Assembly (NCBI GenBank): GCA_016206725.1
Contig: JACQRA010000018.1
Coordinates: 1 to 11,029 of the forward strand
DNA length: 11,029 bases
Source of the DNA: Candidatus Omnitrophota bacterium
GTDB taxonomy: Bacteria; Omnitrophota; Gorgyraeia; Aquiviventales; Aquiviventaceae
Direction: 5' to 3'
In this document: positions 1 to 7,031 of the stretch, piece after piece
How positions within the stretch are numbered: the stretch's first letter is position 1
Layout of the letters: every line of letters starts with the position of its first letter
Notes under the pieces: model-generated
The model's database searches: none
What the model saw: the letters and a program-made list of their open reading frames with translations, nothing else
Told to the model about the DNA's origin: nothing
Position numbers and translations under genes: made by a program

Positions 1-1535
1 GCAAGGATGGCCCTGCTTCGCCAAGGCTTCGCAGAGGTCTCTCCGAAGCTCGCAGAGCGAAGGAGGACACCTTCATCGCGGATCGCAACAATATTCCTCG
101 CACCTGGATGGACCACGGCGTCTGGCCCGCGCACACCACGCTGCTCTACGTGGATCAGACCGGCGATGTGGAGTTCGTGTTGAAACCGCGGGAGTACTTC
201 CGCGACCCGCATCTCTTACGGACGAGAAGAGGAAAGGTCTACCGAGGGTCAGTCTTCGAGCACCTCCTGATTCAACACCTCACCGCCTTCTTCAATGTGG
301 GTGAGCACAATGTGTGTCGTCTGGAGGGTGCGGATTGGAACGACGGGCTCGACATGGCTCCCCATCGGGGCGAGTCGGTCGCCTTCAGCGCCTTCTATGC
401 GTGGAATCTCAAACGTCTGGCTGAGTTTGCTGAGACGCTCCGGAGGCGTGGCATCAAGAGCGTGCGGCTGGCCGAGGAGGTGGGCCTGTTGCTTGACCGC
501 CTGCCGGGACAGCGCCGCCTCAACTACCGCTCACCCACCGCCAAACGAGCGTGTCTGCAACGCTATCTTCACGCGGTCTCACACGACCTTTCAGGGCGGA
601 TGATCTCGGTGCGTCTTGAGGAGCTCAGAGCCGACCTGCTCGCCAAATACGAAGACACGGCATCCCGCATCCGAGAACAGGAATGGATCCGTACGGCGGG
701 AGGGGGATTCTTCAACGGCTATTACGACAATGATGGCAAACGAGTCGAGGGCCCTCATCGACTCGGAATGCGAATGACCCTGACCGGACAGGTCTTCCCG
801 ATCATGAGTGGGATCGCCACTGACCACCAAGTGGATCGAGCGATCGCCTCGGTCATTCGCTTCTTGCGGGACCGTCGCTGGGGCGGCCTACGCCTGAATA
901 CCGATTTCAAGGAGGTCCAGCCGGCGTTGGGGAGGGCATTTTCATTCGCCTATGGCGAGAAAGAAAACGGGGCGATCTTCAGCCATATGGCAGTCATGTA
1001 CGCGTGCGCGCTCTATGCCCGACGAAGAACGCAGGAGGCACGGAAGGTCTGGCAGGCGTTGTACCATTTGGCCACAACACCTTCGGTCGCAAAAATCTTT
1101 CCGTGCCTGCCGGAGTATTTCAACGCGGAGGGCCGAGGGATGTACGGCTACTTGACCGGCTCGGCCTCCTGGCTGATCGCGATGCTGCTGACCCAGGTGT
1201 ACGGAATCCGCGGCGAGCTGGGTGATCTCGTCATTGATCCGCAGTTGACGCGCGAAGATTTCGGAACCCGTCGCACGCTTGCGGTGAACGCCCCGTTCGC
1301 CAATCGAGCATTCCGATTCACCTTCATGAATCCTCAGCGACTGGATGCCGGCCACTACGCGGTGGGACGCATCGTGAACGAACGCACCGGCAGCGAGATG
1401 CCGTGTGTGCGTCGCGCAGGCGGCGGCATCCGCATCGCCCGCCGTCACCTCGCGCGCCTGCCCACCCACCCCGCCACCTTCTTCACCATCGCCTTGAATA
1501 GGGGACACAAACAAATTGATCCACTCCCGAAGTAA
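1..1535 (+). CDS. GH94/GH36-type glycoside phosphorylase-like protein, 5' truncated
   Basis: The reading frame (first whole codon at base 3) is open to the window edge, so the true start lies upstream; the ATG at 108 is internal. The visible part is about 510 residues. GADWNDGLDM, encoded near 327-356, matches the conserved DWND segment of GH94 cellobiose/chitobiose phosphorylases, where an Asp is the general acid. It is followed by GESVAFSAFYAWNL, a stretch I associate with GH94-type proteins. The tail (YGIRGELGDLVIDPQL and after) fits the C-terminal beta domain that follows the (alpha/alpha)6 barrel. Likely role: phosphorolysis or hydrolysis of a beta-glucoside, probably in the cytosol as no secretion signal is visible in this part; the substrate cannot be told. 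Two repeats are translated in it: one near bases 15-62, and a hairpin at 1501-1551 that supplies the last codons and the TAA stop. A GH94 domain of a larger glucan-synthase-like protein is an alternative. Confidence 0.75.
   Translation, partial: KDGPASPRLRRGLSEARRAKEDTFIADRNNIPRTWMDHGVWPAHTTLLYVDQTGDVEFVLKPREYFRDPHLLRTRRGKVYRGSVFEHLLIQHLTAFFNVGEHNVCRLEGADWNDGLDMAPHRGESVAFSAFYAWNLKRLAEFAETLRRRGIKSVRLAEEVGLLLDRLPGQRRLNYRSPTAKRACLQRYLHAVSHDLSGRMISVRLEELRADLLAKYEDTASRIREQEWIRTAGGGFFNGYYDNDGKRVEGPHRLGMRMTLTGQVFPIMSGIATDHQVDRAIASVIRFLRDRRWGGLRLNTDFKEVQPALGRAFSFAYGEKENGAIFSHMAVMYACALYARRRTQEARKVWQALYHLATTPSVAKIFPCLPEYFNAEGRGMYGYLTGSASWLIAMLLTQVYGIRGELGDLVIDPQLTREDFGTRRTLAVNAPFANRAFRFTFMNPQRLDAGHYAVGRIVNERTGSEMPCVRRAGGGIRIARRHLARLPTHPATFFTIALNRGHKQIDPLPK
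15..62. repeat. Imperfect palindromic GCTTCGC repeat, translated within the GH94-like gene
   Basis: GCTTCGC occurs at 15-21 and again at 26-32. The complementary words CGAAGC and GCGAAG occur at 44-49 and 57-62. CTTCGC (16-21) can pair with GCGAAG (57-62), and GCTTCG (26-31) with CGAAGC (44-49), giving two nested 6-bp stems separated by internal loops. The element keeps the reading frame open and encodes an Arg/Ser/Ala-rich stretch (ASPRLRRGLSEARRAKED) just before the conserved-looking FIADRNNIPRTW. That composition suggests a short mobile or expanding repeat tolerated in a surface loop. The left boundary is not certain because the window begins nearby. Confidence 0.5.
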
Positions 1536-1551
1536 ATTTGTTTGTGTCCCC
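1501..1551. repeat. REP-like palindrome, copy 1 (perfect 17-bp inverted repeat)
   Basis: GGGGACACAAACAAATT at 1501-1517 is matched exactly by its reverse complement at 1535-1551, around a 17-base loop. The GH94-like gene reads into it: its last 12 residues (NRGHKQIDPLPK) and TAA stop (1533-1535) fall mostly inside the element. A second copy with the same core lies at 9557-9597. A G-rich outer stem with an A/T-rich inner part resembles REP elements mobilised by REP-associated tyrosine transposases, but no such transposase is in the window. With no T-run after the stem, it is not a standard intrinsic terminator, though such a strong hairpin could protect the upstream transcript 3' end. Confidence 0.75.
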
Positions 1552-1582
1552 GAGTGAGTTTGAGTAAAGTGGTAGGCACACG

Positions 1583-2350
1583 ATGTCCGTCGCAGCTTCT
1601 GTCATGTCCTACGGCCGGACGCTGGCCGATTTGCTCTATCCGCCGGCGTGCCTGTTGTGTGGAGTCCACCTCAACTCCTCGATTGCCCCTCTCTGCGATG
1701 TCTGCGAAGCGGCCATGCCGAGGATAGGGCTACCCCGCTGTGAACGGTGCGGGATGGAACTGCCCGGAGCCTATGATGCCCACGTCATCTGTACCGCGTG
1801 CCAACGACATCCCCCCTCATTCGATCAAGCCTGCGCACCGTTTGCGTATGCCGAGGCCGCTCGCGAGGCGATTCACGCCTTTAAGTATCAGGGTCGGCAC
1901 CGCCTGGGCTCGTGGCTGGCGGCTTCCATGGCGCAGGCGGCACAACGCGCGCTTCCGTTAGACCAGATCAAGGCCGTCGTCCCCGTTCCGCTGCACTGGG
2001 TCAAACGGCGACTCAGGCGGCTCGACCCGCCGGTCTTCCTGGCGCATGCGATGGCCCGGGCGCTTGAGCGGCCCTACGTGCCGCTGTTGCGACGAATCCG
2101 CTGGACCGCGACACAAACGACCTTGAACCCGTCGGGGAGAATCCGCAATGTCGAAGGAGCGTTTGGCGCGCGATCGTCCCGCCGGCTCAGCGGGGGCGTG
2201 CTGCTCGTGGACGACGTGATGACGAGTGGCGCAACCGTGAATGCCTGCGCGCAAGCCCTGCGCGATGTCGGAATCCAACCGGTCTACGTCGTGACCGCCG
2301 CCCGCACCCCAACCAATCAGAAGGCCGGAGAAGGCCTGAGAAGGCCATGA
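1583..2350 (+). CDS. comF: ComF family protein (phosphoribosyltransferase-like)
   Basis: A 255-residue protein, near the usual length for ComF/GntX. The N-terminal third carries four Cys pairs (Cys23/26, 38/41, 53/56, 70/73), as expected for the zinc-binding region. A type I phosphoribosyltransferase fold follows, with the PRPP-binding motif VLLVDDVMTSGAT at residues 206-218. ComF is cytoplasmic and in naturally competent species is needed for uptake of transforming DNA; its biochemical reaction is unsettled. The loop usually reading RGFNQ reads RLDPP here (about residues 146-150). The last residues (about KAGEGLRRP) are encoded by a 10-bp tandem repeat that also holds the TGA stop. The ATG at 1583 is preceded by a weak GTAGG; a later ATG at 1604 is possible. 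The gene lies 47 bases after the GH94-like gene and 67 before lptF, so co-transcription with lptFG is plausible. Confidence 0.88.
   Translation: MSVAASVMSYGRTLADLLYPPACLLCGVHLNSSIAPLCDVCEAAMPRIGLPRCERCGMELPGAYDAHVICTACQRHPPSFDQACAPFAYAEAAREAIHAFKYQGRHRLGSWLAASMAQAAQRALPLDQIKAVVPVPLHWVKRRLRRLDPPVFLAHAMARALERPYVPLLRRIRWTATQTTLNPSGRIRNVEGAFGARSSRRLSGGVLLVDDVMTSGATVNACAQALRDVGIQPVYVVTAARTPTNQKAGEGLRRP
2321..2350. repeat. 10-bp tandem repeat, left array, spanning the comF stop codon
   Basis: Three consecutive decamers, AAGGCCGGAG, AAGGCCTGAG and AAGGCCATGA, are followed by a partial unit AGGC. They encode the last residues of ComF, and the TGA stop (2348-2350) lies in the third unit. The array is complementary in character to the one at 2371-2410, so the two could fold into a long imperfect hairpin with the A-rich segment 2351-2370 as its loop. 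Confidence 0.75.
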
Positions 2351-2370
2351 AGGCAACAATAAAAAGGCTC

Positions 2371-2410
2371 CAGAAGCCCTCTTCGGCCCTCTTCGGCCCT
2401 CTGAGGCCCT
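2371..2410. repeat. 10-bp tandem repeat, right array, upstream of lptF
   Basis: Four consecutive decamers, CAGAAGCCCT, CTTCGGCCCT (twice) and CTGAGGCCCT, share the core GCCCT. Read on the other strand they become AGGGCCGAAG and AGGGCCTCAG, close to the AAGGCCTGAG unit of the array at 2321-2350. The array fills most of the short gap between comF and lptF and ends only seven bases before the lptF start codon, so a folded form could affect lptF translation. Confidence 0.75.
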
Positions 2411-2417
2411 CTCACCA

Positions 2418-3509
2418 ATGAGCATCTTGCGGATGTATGTGCTCAAAGAACACGCGGCGCCACTGGCCGTCACCGCCACGGGACTGACCCTGGTCGCATT
2501 GGTCGGCAATCTCGTGAAGCTGGCCGAGTTGGTCATCACCAAAGGGGTGAGCGTGTTCGACGTGCTGCGCCTGCTGATTTACTCGATTCCGTACCTGCTG
2601 ACCTTCACGCTGCCGATCGCCTGTCTGATCGCGATGGTCATGGCCTTCGGCCGGCTGAGCAGCGACTATGAGCTGATCGCGATGCGGGCGTCCGGCATCG
2701 CACCGGCCACGCTCGTGCTCCCGATGGTGATGGCGGGGCTGTTGATCAGCGGAGGCATGTTGGCGCTCAACGACCGGGTGATTCCGGAAACCCACTTGGC
2801 GTCCCGCCGACAACTGAAGGCCATCGGCATCAAACATCCCACCGCGTATATCGAAGCCGGAACCTTCATCAAGGAATTCGAGCCCTACGTGCTGTTCGTG
2901 TATCACGTGGATCGACAGATGCTCTACAACGTTCGTATCTACGAACCCCAACCCAATGGCCCGACACGAACCATCATCGCCCAACGAGGCGAGTTTGAAC
3001 CCCTGCCGGATCGTCAGGGAGTCCGACTCAAGCTCTATGAGGGAACCGTGGATGAATGGAACCCGGAACATCCCGGCTCCCTGTATAAGGTGTCCTTCCG
3101 CACCTATACCATGAACATGATCACCGACTCCCCTGGCGGGAGAGGTCTTGGGAAGAAGCTCAAAGAAATGACCTTCAACGAACTGCTCAGGGAACGTCAA
3201 CGACTCAGCGCGGAAGGCATCGACGCCATGCCGGCTTCGTTGGAGTTTCATCGGAAAATCGCGTTTTCGTTCGCCACCGTCATCTTCATCGTCTTCGGGC
3301 TCTCGGTCGGTCTGTCGCTCCATCATCATGAACGGCTGGTGATCTTCGTGTGGGTGCTTGGATGGAGTGTCGTGTATTACCTGGGCTCAATCGGCATGAA
3401 CGCCCTGGCCCTCAAAGGATGGATGACCCCGTGGCTGGCCATGTGGCTGCCCAACGTCATCGGCGGGACCTTCGGCGCCGCGCGCCTCTGGCAGACCCTC
3501 AGACACTAA
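2418..3509 (+). CDS. lptF: LPS export ABC transporter permease LptF
   Basis: A 363-residue inner-membrane protein of the YjgP/YjgQ family. With LptG and the ATPase LptB it extracts lipopolysaccharide from the inner membrane and feeds it to the LptC-LptA bridge. Hydrophobic segments lie at about residues 14-34, 52-77 and 98-117. A hydrophilic, mostly beta part (about 125-275) fits the periplasmic jellyroll, and three more membrane segments follow at about 279-300, 306-326 and 337-355. The family motif DYELIAMRASGI (83-94) is the coupling region that contacts LptB, and NDRVIPETH (118-126) is also typical. The ATG at 2418 has only a poor ribosome site (TGAGG 11 bases upstream), with repeats just before it. 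lptG starts two bases after its stop. LptF rather than LptG is assigned by gene order and sequence feel; the two are paralogues. Confidence 0.9.
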   Translation: MSILRMYVLKEHAAPLAVTATGLTLVALVGNLVKLAELVITKGVSVFDVLRLLIYSIPYLLTFTLPIACLIAMVMAFGRLSSDYELIAMRASGIAPATLVLPMVMAGLLISGGMLALNDRVIPETHLASRRQLKAIGIKHPTAYIEAGTFIKEFEPYVLFVYHVDRQMLYNVRIYEPQPNGPTRTIIAQRGEFEPLPDRQGVRLKLYEGTVDEWNPEHPGSLYKVSFRTYTMNMITDSPGGRGLGKKLKEMTFNELLRERQRLSAEGIDAMPASLEFHRKIAFSFATVIFIVFGLSVGLSLHHHERLVIFVWVLGWSVVYYLGSIGMNALALKGWMTPWLAMWLPNVIGGTFGAARLWQTLRH

Positions 3510-3511
3510 CG

Positions 3512-4582
3512 ATGCGCATCCTTGATCGCTATACGACGAAACAACTGGTGCCGGTGTGGGTATGGTGCATGCTGGTGTTCGTGTTCATCAGCATCATCAT
3601 TGATCTCTTCGGCCATCTCGAAGAGATCCTTCAATATCACATCCCCCCGCAGACCGTCGTGCAGTATTACCTGAACTTCACCCCCCTGGTGGTGATCCGG
3701 GCCTCACCGCTGGCCCTGCTGTTGAGTTGCGCCTTTGTCACCATGCGGTTGGTGCGTTACCAGGAGTTGCTGGCGATGCATGCCAGCGGGATCAGCGCAG
3801 CGCGAGCCAGCGTGCCGTTCGTCTTCGTCGGATGGCTGATCAGCGTGGGCGTCTTCGTGATCAATGACCGCGTGGTGCCCCAGACGGCGGCCGCCTATGA
3901 GCAACTGCGCTACGAGCTCTTTCGCGGGCGCCAGCAGCCGAACGTCATCGAGAGTGTCGCCACCCTCGATTCCGACAATCGGCTCTACCACGCCCGGGAA
4001 TTTCACCTGGACCGCAACGAGCTGATTGACTTGGTCATCCTCGAACATGACGAGCGCAACCTCCCCGTGAAGAGTTTCTACGCCCGGCAGGCGTTCGTCA
4101 CACCCCACGGACTGCTCTTGGTCTACGGCACCATTTATCACATGGGACCCCAGGGCGCGCTGGCGGGTGAACCGATTCCATTTGTGGAACGCCTCTTGAA
4201 GGTGCCGGTCACGCCGGCCTCCTTTCGACAACCGGAGACCCAACCGGAGACGATGCGCTTCGGTCCATTGCGCCGCCTCATCATCCACCTCAAGAAGAGT
4301 CACATGACCAATATCAGGCGCTATGCCACCGAACTGACCGCCAAGCTGACCTTTCCGTTCATGAACATCATGATGGCCTTGATGGCCTTCGTGGGATCCG
4401 CGCAACGCCACGGACGGGGGCCTCTGCGGGGATTAGGGACGAGCTTGGGATGGGGCGTGCTGTACTACTTAGGGACGGCGGTGGGTCAGAGTATCGCGAA
4501 GGAAGGTTTCTTGCCGGTGGTCGTGGCGATGTGGACGCCCCACCTCATCGCCCTGTGGTTGTGTTGGCGCCTCCTCCGCTAA
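3512..4582 (+). CDS. lptG: LPS export ABC transporter permease LptG
   Basis: A 356-residue inner-membrane protein, the paralogue and partner of LptF. Membrane segments are visible at about residues 13-32, 55-78 and 99-118, then a periplasmic beta domain (about 125-270), then segments at about 278-296, 305-325 and 332-353. The coupling motif RYQELLAMHASGI (82-94) aligns with the DYELIAMRASGI of LptF, and NDRVVPQT (118-125) matches NDRVIPET. The ATG at 3512 is chosen because the family N-terminus (MRILDRYTTKQL) begins there; the longer frame from 3350 would run deep into lptF. No clear ribosome site is seen, and translation is probably coupled to lptF, whose stop is two bases upstream. The ATPase LptB is not in the window. 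Confidence 0.92.
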   Translation: MRILDRYTTKQLVPVWVWCMLVFVFISIIIDLFGHLEEILQYHIPPQTVVQYYLNFTPLVVIRASPLALLLSCAFVTMRLVRYQELLAMHASGISAARASVPFVFVGWLISVGVFVINDRVVPQTAAAYEQLRYELFRGRQQPNVIESVATLDSDNRLYHAREFHLDRNELIDLVILEHDERNLPVKSFYARQAFVTPHGLLLVYGTIYHMGPQGALAGEPIPFVERLLKVPVTPASFRQPETQPETMRFGPLRRLIIHLKKSHMTNIRRYATELTAKLTFPFMNIMMALMAFVGSAQRHGRGPLRGLGTSLGWGVLYYLGTAVGQSIAKEGFLPVVVAMWTPHLIALWLCWRLLR

Positions 4583-4587
4583 CAGTC

Positions 4588-4619
4588 TTAATCACTCAAT
4601 CACCCAATCACTTAATCAC
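4588..4619. repeat. 8-bp tandem repeat (YYAATCAC x4) between convergent operons
   Basis: Four uninterrupted octamers, TTAATCAC, TCAATCAC, CCAATCAC and TTAATCAC, differ only at their first two pyrimidines. They fill most of the 44-base gap between the lptG stop (4582) and the ahcY stop (4627). No stem followed by a T-run is present in either direction, so no intrinsic terminator is called here. Confidence 0.8.
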
Positions 4620-4626
4620 TGGTTTT

Positions 4627-5889
4627 TCAGGTGCCGAGCTCCCAGCTCGAGAGATAGCGCTGCTGCTCCGACGTCAAGCGGTCAATCCGCACTCCAAGGG
4701 CTTTGAGCTTGAGGGCGGCGATCCGCTGGTCAATCGCCGCGGGCACGGAGTAGACCTTCCGCTGAAGGCGCGCTCCATGACGAACGAGATACTCCGAGGC
4801 CAACGCCTGATTGGCGAAGGAGAGATCCATCACGTTCGAGGGATGTCCTTCCGCGCAGGCGAGGTTCACCAACCGCCCTTCCCCAAGGACATTGATCCGT
4901 TTCCCGACGGTGAGCGTATACTGATCGATGCCGTTGCGCACCACCTGGTGGCGGCGGCTCAGCTTCCGCAACGCCTTGAGGTCGATCTCCACGTCAAAGT
5001 GCCCTGAGTTCGCCACCAGCGCCCCATCTTTCATCAGGCGGAAGTGACGCGGTCCAATCACCTGTGAACAGCCGGTGACCGTCACGAAGATGTCGCCGAT
5101 CCTCGCCGCCTGCTCAAGCGGCATCACCTGAAACCCGTCCATGACCGCCTCGAGGGCTTTCATGGGATCGATTTCCGTCACGATCACACGCGCGCCCATG
5201 CCGCGCGCCCGCTGGCTCAGCCCCTTCCCGCACCAGCCATAGCCCGCCACGACAAACACGGACCCCGCCAACAAGCGGTTGGTGGCCCGCAAGATGCCGT
5301 CAATCGTGGACTGGCCGGTGCCATAGCGGTTATCGAACAAGTGCTTGGTGTTGGCGTCGTTGACCGCAATGACGGGGTAGCGCAACTTCCCGTGGGCTTC
5401 AAGACTGCGCAAGCGAATGACCCCGGTCGTCGTCTCCTCCGTCCCGCCGATGATGCGGCGTCCAAATCGTCCCGGCTGCTTGTGGATGGTCGAGACGAGA
5501 TCCGCGCCGTCATCCATCGTGATATGCGGCAACCCGGACAGGACAGCATGAATGTGGTCATAGTACGTCCGGCGGCCCTCGCCGCGAATCGCATAGACGG
5601 CCATCCCGAAGTCTTTGACGAGGCTGGCGGCGATGTCATCTTGCGTGGAGAGGGGGTTGGACGCGCAGAGGGCTAATTGCGCGCCCCCCGCTTTCAAGGT
5701 CAACATCAACTGCGCGGTCTCGGTCGTCACGTGCAAACACGCCGCCAGGCGAATGCCCTTCAACGGTTTGGCGCGTGCCATCTGCGCGCGAATCTGGACG
5801 AGCACCGGCATCTGGCGCTCGGCCCATTCGATCTTGGCCCGTCCCGCGCTCGCGAGCGCCTCACTCTTGATATGAAAGGCTCGGCTCAT
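4627..5889 (-). CDS. ahcY: Adenosylhomocysteinase (S-adenosylhomocysteine hydrolase)
   Basis: A 420-residue cytosolic NAD-dependent enzyme that splits S-adenosylhomocysteine into adenosine and homocysteine, removing the product inhibitor of methyltransferases. Substrate-site elements are in place: CLHVTTETAQL (51-61), NPLSTQDD (78-85), DDGAD (126-130), GGTEETTTG (148-156) and NDANTKHLFDN (177-187, with Lys182 and Asp186 at the catalytic positions). The NAD-binding glycine loop is GYGWCGKG (216-223). SGHFDVEID (295-303) and GHPSNVMDLSFANQ (348-361) follow. Length and the C-terminus WELGT fit the shorter clade found in archaea and some bacteria, without the Lys/Tyr tail of the longer eukaryotic-type enzyme. 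Its ATG overlaps the metK stop by four bases (ATGA), with a weak CGGAA ribosome site five bases upstream, so it is probably co-translated with metK. Confidence 0.96.
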   Translation of the reverse strand: MSRAFHIKSEALASAGRAKIEWAERQMPVLVQIRAQMARAKPLKGIRLAACLHVTTETAQLMLTLKAGGAQLALCASNPLSTQDDIAASLVKDFGMAVYAIRGEGRRTYYDHIHAVLSGLPHITMDDGADLVSTIHKQPGRFGRRIIGGTEETTTGVIRLRSLEAHGKLRYPVIAVNDANTKHLFDNRYGTGQSTIDGILRATNRLLAGSVFVVAGYGWCGKGLSQRARGMGARVIVTEIDPMKALEAVMDGFQVMPLEQAARIGDIFVTVTGCSQVIGPRHFRLMKDGALVANSGHFDVEIDLKALRKLSRRHQVVRNGIDQYTLTVGKRINVLGEGRLVNLACAEGHPSNVMDLSFANQALASEYLVRHGARLQRKVYSVPAAIDQRIAALKLKALGVRIDRLTSEQQRYLSSWELGT

Positions 5890-7031
5890 GTATTCCGAAC
5901 GGCTCGTTTGATGTCGTTCACGCGGTCCAGTTCTTCCCAGCTAAATCCGTCATCCTTCCGCCCGAAGTGGCCATAGGCGGCGGTCTTGAGATAGATGGGC
6001 CGACGCAGTTTCAGCATCCGGATAATCCCGAGCGGCGTCAGATCAAACAGCTCGCGAATGATCTTGATCGTCTGGGATTCCGACAACTTGCCTGTCCCGT
6101 GGGTGTTGACCATGATCGACACCGGCTCAGCCACCCCGATGGCATAGGCGAGTTGAATCTCGCAACGATCCGCCACCCCGGCCGCGACGAGGTTCTTCGC
6201 GATGTAGCGCGCCATGTACGCCGCCGAGCGATCGACCTTCGTTGGATCCTTGCCTGAGAAGGCTCCGCCCCCGTGGCCGATGACCCCGCCATAGGTGTCC
6301 ATGATGATCTTCCGACCGGTGAGGCCCGTGTCACTCATGGGTCCTCCCACTTCAAATCGTCCGGTCGGATTGACATAAATCTTCGTGCGTTTGTCCAGCC
6401 ACTGCTTGGGAATGACCTCCTCGATGACCAGGCGCTTCATGTCGGATCGAATCTGCGAGAGCGGAACGCCCGCTTTATGGTGCGCGCTGACGATCACGGC
6501 TTCCACGCGCGCGACGTGCCCGTCGTGATACTCCACGGTCACCTGGCTTTTCCCGTCCGGCCGCAGGTAGTCCACGAGATGCTGTTTGCGCACCTCCGCC
6601 AGGCGCTGGGCCAGCCGATGGGCGTAGACGATCGGCGTGGGCATGAACTCCGGCGTCTCGTTGGTCGCGTAGCCGAACATCATCCCCTGGTCGCCGGCTC
6701 CGCCCTTGTCAACGCCCAACGCGATGTCGGGCGATTGGGATTGAATGGAGGTCGAGACGCCGCAGGTCTTGGAGGCGAATCCGTGCCCCGGCTCATCGTA
6801 GCCGATCTGGTGGATGGTTTGGCGCACGATCTGTGGAATTTCGATGTAGCAGGAGGTGGTGACCTCGCCGGCCACCACGACCAGGCCGGTTGTCACCAGG
6901 GTTTCACACGCCACCCGGCCGTTGGGATCCTTTTCATAGATGGCATCCAAGACCGCGTCGGAAATCTGATCCGCCATCTTGTCCGGATGGCCTTCCGTCA
7001 CCGATTCAGAGGTAAACAGCGTTTTACGCAT
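5886..7031 (-). CDS. metK: S-adenosylmethionine synthetase (methionine adenosyltransferase)
   Basis: A 381-residue cytosolic enzyme that makes SAM from methionine and ATP, typical in length. Visible motifs are GHPDK (14-18, His15), GAGDQGMMFGYA (111-122), the phosphate-binding loop GGGAFSGKDPTKVDRS (254-269), and a C-terminus YGHFGRKDD with FSWE close behind. The start at 7031 is chosen because family similarity begins with MRKTLFTSESVTEGHPDK and because a strong AAAGGAG lies six bases upstream; the in-frame extension to 7100 looks unrelated to MetK. The first eight bases overlap the end of the nucleotidyltransferase gene, and its stop overlaps ahcY by four. Pairing with ahcY places SAM synthesis and recycling of its by-product in one transcript. 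Confidence 0.97.
   Translation of the reverse strand: MRKTLFTSESVTEGHPDKMADQISDAVLDAIYEKDPNGRVACETLVTTGLVVVAGEVTTSCYIEIPQIVRQTIHQIGYDEPGHGFASKTCGVSTSIQSQSPDIALGVDKGGAGDQGMMFGYATNETPEFMPTPIVYAHRLAQRLAEVRKQHLVDYLRPDGKSQVTVEYHDGHVARVEAVIVSAHHKAGVPLSQIRSDMKRLVIEEVIPKQWLDKRTKIYVNPTGRFEVGGPMSDTGLTGRKIIMDTYGGVIGHGGGAFSGKDPTKVDRSAAYMARYIAKNLVAAGVADRCEIQLAYAIGVAEPVSIMVNTHGTGKLSESQTIKIIRELFDLTPLGIIRMLKLRRPIYLKTAAYGHFGRKDDGFSWEELDRVNDIKRAVRNT

Noticed and set aside
1545..1582. Possible promoter ahead of comF
   Set aside because: TTGAGT and TAAAGT-like words occur but overlap each other without proper -35/-10 spacing.
2321..2410. CRISPR-like array
   Set aside because: The units are 10 bp with no unique spacers and no cas genes are near; the 7-bp and 8-bp arrays fail for the same reason.
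1958..3329. Long open frames on the - strand opposite comF and lptF (194 and 305 codons)
   Set aside because: They lie antisense to clearly recognised genes, their translations are rich in His/Gln/Arg/Gly with no family features, and they are expected in GC-rich coding DNA.
3350..3511. Upstream extension of LptG to an ATG at 3350
   Set aside because: It would overlap lptF by 160 bases, and the added residues look like out-of-frame LptF coding. Family similarity begins at 3512.
4635..4649. CGAGCT/AGCTCG hairpin at the ahcY 3' end as a terminator
   Set aside because: The stem is only 6 bp and lies within ahcY coding, and no T-run follows on either strand.
4450..5007. 185-codon + strand frame crossing the lptG-ahcY gap
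   Set aside because: It starts inside lptG and runs antisense through ahcY, both firmly identified, and shows no domain.
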